From contig NZ_CP087190.1 in the NCBI RefSeq assembly GCF_024749165.1, forward strand, positions 5,491,501 through 5,555,500: DNA of 64,000 nucleotides, read 5' to 3'. The stretch's first letter is position 1, and each line of letters opens with the position of its first letter. This document shows positions 59,172-64,000 of the stretch, piece after piece. The notes beneath the pieces are model-generated. The model did no database searches. It worked only from the letters and a program-made list of their open reading frames with translations, and was not told where the DNA came from. A program made the position numbers and the translations under genes. Origin of the DNA: Pseudomonas sp. B21-023. Its GTDB lineage: Bacteria; Pseudomonadota; Gammaproteobacteria; Pseudomonadales; Pseudomonadaceae.

Positions 59172-60938
59172 TTAGGGTCGCGGGGCGGCCGATGCCAGCA
59201 GCTCCTTGAGGATCGTCGCCGGATCGGCCCGCCGGTTCTGGCGGTACTCCCCGACGTGGCGGACGAACAGGGTGGCGCGGGTGACCAGGCTGTTGCCCAG
59301 CACCGGCTTGCGATTGAGCTCTTCCTTGACCCGCTGGAACTGCGCCTGGATCACCGCGTCGGTGTAGCGCGTGCCGCTGGCCAGGTTGTCGATGTAGATC
59401 GCCACGGCGCCGTCGAGGGCGGCGCGACCATTGGCGATGGCGGCGCCGTACATGCGCGCGCTGGTCTGGTCACCGGCAGACTCGGCCTTGGCCTGGGTGT
59501 TCTGCAGGTTGGTCAGGCGGATGTTGTAGTTGTTGACGGTCTCGGCCACCAGGGCGGCGGACTGGATCAGGTTGCCGGCCGCTTCCTCGCGCTGGCGGGC
59601 GATCAACGACACGTTGCGCTTGAGCTCTTCGTTGACCAGCCCCAGCTCAGCCTGCTGGCGCGGGTCGGTGGCGGCGGCGATGATGCTGTCCAGGCGCTTG
59701 GTCGGGTCCTGGGCGGCGTCGATGTCGTCGGTCAGGCCGGCCAGGCGACCTTCCTTCTGCCACTGCTCGAACAGCTCCTGGTAACGCGAGCGCGGCGCCG
59801 ACAAGGCGCCGATGGCCACGCGGAAACCAGTGGTCTCGTTGCGCTGCTCGGTGCCGTCGGCGCCGAACAGCGGGTACTCGCGGCGCATGCCGGTGAACAA
59901 GGTACCCTCGCCTTCTAGGTAGTTGCCGCCCTTGACCACGAAGCCGCCGTAGGCGCCCTGCAGGCGCCCGGCGTTGACCAGCTGGAACGACTCCTGGACC
60001 ATCTCGGCGGCGTTGCCGATCACGTCGAACAAGCCCAGCGGATTGGGTTGTTTGGTGCCGATCGGCATCAGCCGCGCCGCCTGCCCGGTACCACCGGCGA
60101 CCTGGTTGAACACCGCGAAGTCGCCCAGCGGCCCTTCGCTGTCGGCGCCTTCGACCTTGCGCGGGAACAACCGCCCTTCCAGCTCCTGGCGGCTGACCGC
60201 CGAACCGCCACGGGCGGCGAACTCCCATTCCACCTCGGTGGGCAGGCGCACGAAGCCCACGCCACCATCCTCGGCCTTGCTGCCTCGGCCGCTGACCGGC
60301 AGCAGGTCGCGGTGGTGCTTCATCAGCCAGGCGCTGTAGACGGCGGCGAAGCGTTCGGCCTCGAAGCGCGACAGTTTTACCTTGGGCAGGCGCCCCGCCG
60401 CGTCGTTGTTCGCCTCGCAGGCCGGTGCCGCGTCGCCGCCGGCCAGCGACGGCGCCTGGGCCATCACCTGGGCGTATTGGCGGGCGGTCACTTCGTACTT
60501 GCCGATGAAGTACATCATCGGCGTGAGCGGGCTGCCTTTCTCGACCTTGGGCAAGCTCGGGCCGACGGCCTTCTGCCACTGTGGCGCCAGGTCCTGCAGG
60601 CTGAACTGGCCGTTGATGAAGTCGCGCCGGTAACCGGAGATGAACGACTGCTTGTAGCCGGCCTCGCCTTCGCTGAACGGGTAGCCGAGGTTGACCTCGC
60701 GGTCGTCGAGGCTGCCCTGGGCCAGCACATAGACACTGCGCAGCACCAGCTCACCGCCACAGGGCAGCGGCAGGCTGACATCGCCCGGCAACGGCTTGGG
60801 GTTGTCGAACTTGCTTTCAGTCCCCGGCTGCGCCTGGGCAACTGGCTTGGCCTTGTCGTCGCCATCGGCCGGGGAACAGGCGCCCAGGCTCAAAGCGGTC
60901 AGGAGCAGGGCGGCAGCCCCGAGGCGGCGATCAGACAT
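59172..60938 (-). CDS. tagR: T6SS regulator TagR (FGE-sulfatase domain)
   Basis: 588-aa exported protein with a formylglycine-generating-enzyme-like (SUMF1) domain, which in P. aeruginosa promotes PpkA dimerisation from the periplasm. The start is ATG 60938, overlapping the tagS stop (ATGTCTGA). Signal peptide with lipobox-like LSLGAC near residue 20. SUMF1 landmarks: MMYFIGKYEVTARQYAQVM, VRLPTEVEWEFAARGG, GLFDVIGNAAEMVQESF, FVVKGGNYLEGEG, and ETTGFRVAIG. The C-terminal third is helical (LGLVNEELKRNVSLIARQRE). The lipobox suggests this version may itself be lipidated. Confidence 0.88.
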   Translation of the reverse strand: MSDRRLGAAALLLTALSLGACSPADGDDKAKPVAQAQPGTESKFDNPKPLPGDVSLPLPCGGELVLRSVYVLAQGSLDDREVNLGYPFSEGEAGYKQSFISGYRRDFINGQFSLQDLAPQWQKAVGPSLPKVEKGSPLTPMMYFIGKYEVTARQYAQVMAQAPSLAGGDAAPACEANNDAAGRLPKVKLSRFEAERFAAVYSAWLMKHHRDLLPVSGRGSKAEDGGVGFVRLPTEVEWEFAARGGSAVSRQELEGRLFPRKVEGADSEGPLGDFAVFNQVAGGTGQAARLMPIGTKQPNPLGLFDVIGNAAEMVQESFQLVNAGRLQGAYGGFVVKGGNYLEGEGTLFTGMRREYPLFGADGTEQRNETTGFRVAIGALSAPRSRYQELFEQWQKEGRLAGLTDDIDAAQDPTKRLDSIIAAATDPRQQAELGLVNEELKRNVSLIARQREEAAGNLIQSAALVAETVNNYNIRLTNLQNTQAKAESAGDQTSARMYGAAIANGRAALDGAVAIYIDNLASGTRYTDAVIQAQFQRVKEELNRKPVLGNSLVTRATLFVRHVGEYRQNRRADPATILKELLASAAPRP

Positions 60939-62133
60939 CACGTATTCCTTGGCAAGCCTCGATGCGCGCCACCCGCCAGCCGCCCAGGGCGGCGGCGGCG
61001 GTGCTGGCCAGCAGCACGGCACACAACGCAACGAGGTAGTGCATGGGCAGCAGGTGGCTGGCGAACTCGCCGGGTACCTGCATGAAAAGTCGGTTCAGGC
61101 CGTGTTCGGCGAGCAGGTACAACAGCCCTGCCACGGCGGCGGCCAGCAGCCCGCTGTAGAGTGCCTGGAGCACCACGAACAGCAGCAGCGCAGCAGTGCC
61201 GAAGCCCAGCAGACGCAGCACTGCCAGCTCACGCTGCTTGCGCTCGACCGCCGCCACTGCGCCTGCGGCGATGGCCGCTACGGCGCCGGCCACAGCCAGG
61301 CTGGCGATGATCCAGAACACCAGGTCAAGATTGCGGCTGAGCGATTGCACCTGGGCGATCTGCGCGGCCTGGGTCGAGACCAGCAGCTTGCGTTCGGCGA
61401 AAAACTGGCGCAGCGGCTCGACATCGCTCAGTTCGCGGGCATACAGGCGGAAGGCCGGGTACACCCGCTGTGCCCCGCTGCCTTGCGCCTCCCCCTGCCA
61501 GCCCAGCGCAGCCACGGCGCGGCCATCGCGGTAATCCTCGACGGCTTCGAGCAGTTGCAGCGAGGCAAACAGGCCATCGCGCTCGAACGCCGCCAAGGGC
61601 AGCACGCTGCTGACCTGCAGGCTTGTGCGTCGCCATTGCATCTGCCCGGCCTGCTGGCGACTGAAGCTGGCCTGCAGTTCGTCCCCAGCCTTGGCACCGA
61701 GTTTTTCCGCAGCGGTAAAGCTCAGCACCACCTGTTGCAGACCGTCCGGGGGCGCGACCTGCGCCAGCAAGGGATCGCCCTCGGCAGTGGGCAGCATCTC
61801 GACCGTCAGGCCACGTCCATGAGCCGGCAGCAACAGCTCGGCGGTGGCAGCGATCTGCCGGGTCCGCGGGATGGCGAAGGCCACTCGTGGGTGCTGGGCC
61901 AGTTCCGCGATGAATTCGGCACGCAAGCGCCCACCGCCCAGCGGGATGATCTCGCGCACACCAGGATCGCGCTGCAGGCGCTCGGTCAGGCTGCCGACCA
62001 GGCCGAACTTGAGGCCGAACAGCACCAGCAGCGGCGCGATCACCGCCACCAGCGCGAGCACGGCGCACGCCGACAGCCGCGCATCGTTGCGGTAGTCCTG
62101 CCAGGCCAGCCCGGCGATCAGCAGCGGGCGCAT
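60931..62133 (-). CDS. tagS: ABC transporter permease TagS (FtsX-like)
   Basis: 400-aa FtsX/MacB-type permease: N-terminal helix (ACAVLALVAVIAPLLVLFGL), a large periplasmic domain (about 45-265), then three C-terminal helices (LVFWIIASLAVAGAVAAIAA, AALLLFVVLQALYSGLLAAA, LVALCAVLLASTAAAALGG). The ATG at 62133 overlaps the tagT stop (TGATG). With TagT it forms an ABC complex whose family (LolCDE/MacB) uses ATP for work across the periplasm; in T6SS it acts upstream of PpkA. Confidence 0.87.
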   Translation of the reverse strand: MRPLLIAGLAWQDYRNDARLSACAVLALVAVIAPLLVLFGLKFGLVGSLTERLQRDPGVREIIPLGGGRLRAEFIAELAQHPRVAFAIPRTRQIAATAELLLPAHGRGLTVEMLPTAEGDPLLAQVAPPDGLQQVVLSFTAAEKLGAKAGDELQASFSRQQAGQMQWRRTSLQVSSVLPLAAFERDGLFASLQLLEAVEDYRDGRAVAALGWQGEAQGSGAQRVYPAFRLYARELSDVEPLRQFFAERKLLVSTQAAQIAQVQSLSRNLDLVFWIIASLAVAGAVAAIAAGAVAAVERKQRELAVLRLLGFGTAALLLFVVLQALYSGLLAAAVAGLLYLLAEHGLNRLFMQVPGEFASHLLPMHYLVALCAVLLASTAAAALGGWRVARIEACQGIRDV

Positions 62134-62837
62134 CAGGCCGCCCGCTCCAGGCACGCCGTGACGCCGCCATCGGCTTCGCGCCGGCAGGCCATGCGCAGCA
62201 CTGTCAACCCGGCGTGGCGGGCCAGGGCCTCGTCGTGGGTGGCGACCACACAGGTCACCTGCCGCGCTTCGGCCTCGCACAGCAACAGCTGCATCACCCG
62301 CTCGGCGTTGACCGGGTCGAGCGAGGCGGTCGGTTCATCAGCCAGAAGCAGCGTCGGGGCATGGGCCAGGGCACGGGCACAGCTGACCCGCTGGCGCTGG
62401 CCGAGAGACAGGGTGGCGGGTTTCTTGCCCAGCTGGTCGTGTACATCCAGCGCTTCGGCCAGGCGCTCGACACTGCCGTCATCGCCGAGCCCCAGCAACT
62501 GGCGCGGCAGAGAGATGTTGCCGCGCACATCGAGAAAACCCAGCAGCCCCCCCGCCTGCAGCACGTAGCCGAGGTGGCGGCTGCGCCAGTTGGCCAAACG
62601 GTCGAGCTGCCGGCCGCGCCACAGCCCGGCGACATCCTCGTCGCCGAGGACGAAGCCCTCTGCCGCATCCGGCGCCAGCACCAGCGCCAGCAGGTCGAGC
62701 AAGGTGCTCTTGCCGCAGCCGCTGGGGCCGACCAGCGCCACCCGCTCGCCCACGGCCAGGTGCAGCCGGTCGATCTGCAGGCTGTAGCGCTGGGCACCCT
62801 GCCCGCGTGTCTTGCGCACTCCGTCCAGGCGGATCAT
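62133..62837 (-). CDS. tagT: ABC transporter ATPase TagT
   Basis: 234-aa cytoplasmic ATPase of the LolD/MacB type partnering TagS. Walker A GPSGCGKST (near 38), ABC signature LSLGQRQRVSCARAL, Walker B TLLLADEPTASLD, and H-loop VVATHDEAL. The ATG at 62837 overlaps the ppkA stop (TGATG). The chain of overlaps ppkA-tagT-tagS-tagR shows one tightly coupled operon. Confidence 0.9.
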   Translation of the reverse strand: MIRLDGVRKTRGQGAQRYSLQIDRLHLAVGERVALVGPSGCGKSTLLDLLALVLAPDAAEGFVLGDEDVAGLWRGRQLDRLANWRSRHLGYVLQAGGLLGFLDVRGNISLPRQLLGLGDDGSVERLAEALDVHDQLGKKPATLSLGQRQRVSCARALAHAPTLLLADEPTASLDPVNAERVMQLLLCEAEARQVTCVVATHDEALARHAGLTVLRMACRREADGGVTACLERAA

Positions 62838-64000
62838 CACGGCAGCGTCGACAGCGGGACACGGTACAGGGCGTCGCCCGGTTCGGCCTTGCCGAAGCGC
62901 ACCCAGTTGGCCATGTCGTTGTGGAAGGTCTCGTACAGGCGGATCTTCGAGTCCAGTTCGTCGATGAAGTCTTCCTGCTCGGCCACCGACAGCGACAGCC
63001 ACAGGTCCTGGGTCATGCTCAGGGACTTGCTGCGGTACGGCAGGCCGTCGAGGTATTCGCCGAGCACACCGCCCTGGGCCAGGTTGGCGCCCTTGCGCAA
63101 CGCGCCGGGGTCGCGGCTCATGTAGGCACTGGCGCTGGCGATCTCGTTGAAGAAGTCGCCTGGCGAGCTGCGGGTCTTGCGCGCGGCATCGACGATCAGC
63201 TTGAGCGACTGCTGCAGGTCGTTGAGCTGCAGCTTGGTCAGCATCACGCACACCTGCAGGGTCGGCAGCGCCGGGTTGGTCAGGTCGCGGTCGGCGGTCC
63301 AGGCGCTGACCAGTTGCGGCGCCTGGCTGGCGCCGTGGCGGCCAAGGAAGTCCATGTGCATGGCGTAGCCGATGGCCTGCGACTTGGCCGCCAGGCTCGA
63401 GGCCGAGGTCAGCAGCGGCACGGGTTGCGGTTGCTGGTTGCGCACCTGGTGCACCAGGTCGGCAAAGGTCGAGCCGATCTCGCGCACGCGGTCGCCGAAG
63501 GCACCGACTTCACCGCCCGGCACGCTGACGTAGAGGTCGCCGATCTGCGGGTTGCTGTCGGCGGTGAGCACACGGTACTGGGTCTCGGCCGCGCCGTGGT
63601 TCTTGAGCCCGGCGGGGGTGCGCAGGTGCAGGGCGTAGATCTTGATCTGCTTGCTCAGGGCGGCCTGGCGCACTTCGGCTTCGTTCATCTGGGTGCTGCT
63701 GAACGGGTCGTTCTTGCGCAGCGCGCCGGCATCGCTGACCAGCAGGATCAGGCGCCCGCCGTAGCCGGACCAGTCCATGCCCTCGACCGCCTGCATCACG
63801 CCGGCGAAGGCGTCCTCGTTGAACGAGTGGCTGGAGACGCTGGTGGCCTTGACCTGCGAGGCGGCCTTGAGGAAACGCGCCGGATCGCGGCCCTGCTCCA
63901 GGCTGACCAAGGTCTTGCTCAGGTACTCCAGGCCCGGGGTGCGCTTGACGCTGTTGCGAAAGCCGACCAAGCCGAAGCTGACGCTGTCCAGCTCGCCACG
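62837..64000 (-). CDS. ppkA: T6SS serine/threonine kinase PpkA, C-terminal periplasmic part
   Basis: The frame is open from the right edge of the window (reading RGELDSVSFGLVGFRNSVKR) to the TGA at 62837, so the N-terminal kinase and membrane helix lie outside. The visible part contains a von Willebrand A-type domain (SFNEDAFAGVMQAVEG, GGRLILLVSDAGALRKNDPF, QIKIYALHLRTPAG) and a C-terminal helical extension ending YRVPLSTLP. PpkA phosphorylates Fha to switch on T6SS assembly; the periplasmic VWA part receives the TagQRST signal. Assignment depends on tagTSRQ downstream; the kinase itself is not seen. Confidence 0.83.
   Translation of the reverse strand, partial: RGELDSVSFGLVGFRNSVKRTPGLEYLSKTLVSLEQGRDPARFLKAASQVKATSVSSHSFNEDAFAGVMQAVEGMDWSGYGGRLILLVSDAGALRKNDPFSSTQMNEAEVRQAALSKQIKIYALHLRTPAGLKNHGAAETQYRVLTADSNPQIGDLYVSVPGGEVGAFGDRVREIGSTFADLVHQVRNQQPQPVPLLTSASSLAAKSQAIGYAMHMDFLGRHGASQAPQLVSAWTADRDLTNPALPTLQVCVMLTKLQLNDLQQSLKLIVDAARKTRSSPGDFFNEIASASAYMSRDPGALRKGANLAQGGVLGEYLDGLPYRSKSLSMTQDLWLSLSVAEQEDFIDELDSKIRLYETFHNDMANWVRFGKAEPGDALYRVPLSTLP

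Overview
The window looks like chromosome of a Pseudomonas of the P. putida group. The GC content is high, REP-type repeats of the 'gtgggagccggcttgccggcgat' kind sit in many intergenic gaps, and long parts of the gene order match P. putida KT2440 as I remember it (aceEF, c-di-GMP gene, msrA, fdhA, purU, soxGADB, glyA, ltaE, chemoreceptors, gbcAB, dgcAB; then ilvD and folA). No rRNA, tRNA, CRISPR array or transposase was found.

Layout. 1-7.1 kb: 3' end of aceE, aceF, a PAS/GAF/GGDEF/EAL protein, msrA and a GST. 7.3-16.5 kb: creBCD, a retropepsin-like peptidase, an acyltransferase, an APC permease, a DUF2780-type protein, a small hypothetical gene and the first of four short orphan RHS-core genes. 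16.5-27 kb: fdhA, purU, soxG, soxA, soxD, soxB and glyA (all minus strand), then ltaE. 27-32.5 kb: two chemoreceptors around a ZapA-like/coiled-coil pair, then a second short RHS gene. 32.5-45.5 kb: gbcB and gbcA (divergent), two more short RHS genes in an AT-rich patch, then etfB, etfA, dgcB, dgcA, a DUF5943 gene and an atypical M19 'dipeptidase'. 45.7-56.3 kb: LprI-like and DUF4153 genes, ilvD, phosphorylcholine phosphatase (pchP), tcyP, folA, and a DUF2868/DUF3482 pair. 56.3-64 kb: a three-gene membrane module, then tagQ, tagR, tagS, tagT and the 3' part of ppkA, the threonine-phosphorylation control branch of a type VI secretion system whose main cluster should lie beyond the right edge.

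Functional theme. Most of the centre encodes one pathway. Phosphorylcholine is cleaved to choline (PchP). Glycine betaine is demethylated to dimethylglycine (GbcAB), sarcosine (DgcAB with EtfAB) and glycine (SoxBDAG). The C1 units are handled by GlyA, PurU and the glutathione-independent formaldehyde dehydrogenase FdhA.

Most interesting material. (1) Four stand-alone mini-RHS genes with a shared core and unrelated C-terminal tails, scattered among the betaine genes without visible shell, PAAR or immunity genes. (2) A 301-residue protein with a central hydrophobic segment, translationally coupled to two paralogous small membrane proteins, next to tagQRST: a candidate T6SS effector with duplicated immunity. 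(3) A large structured palindromic element with competing terminator-like hairpins upstream of the dgc operon. (4) A group of DnaA-box-like 9-mers near the RHS pair. (5) A junction between two regions that lie on opposite sides of the origin in KT2440, suggesting an origin-spanning inversion.
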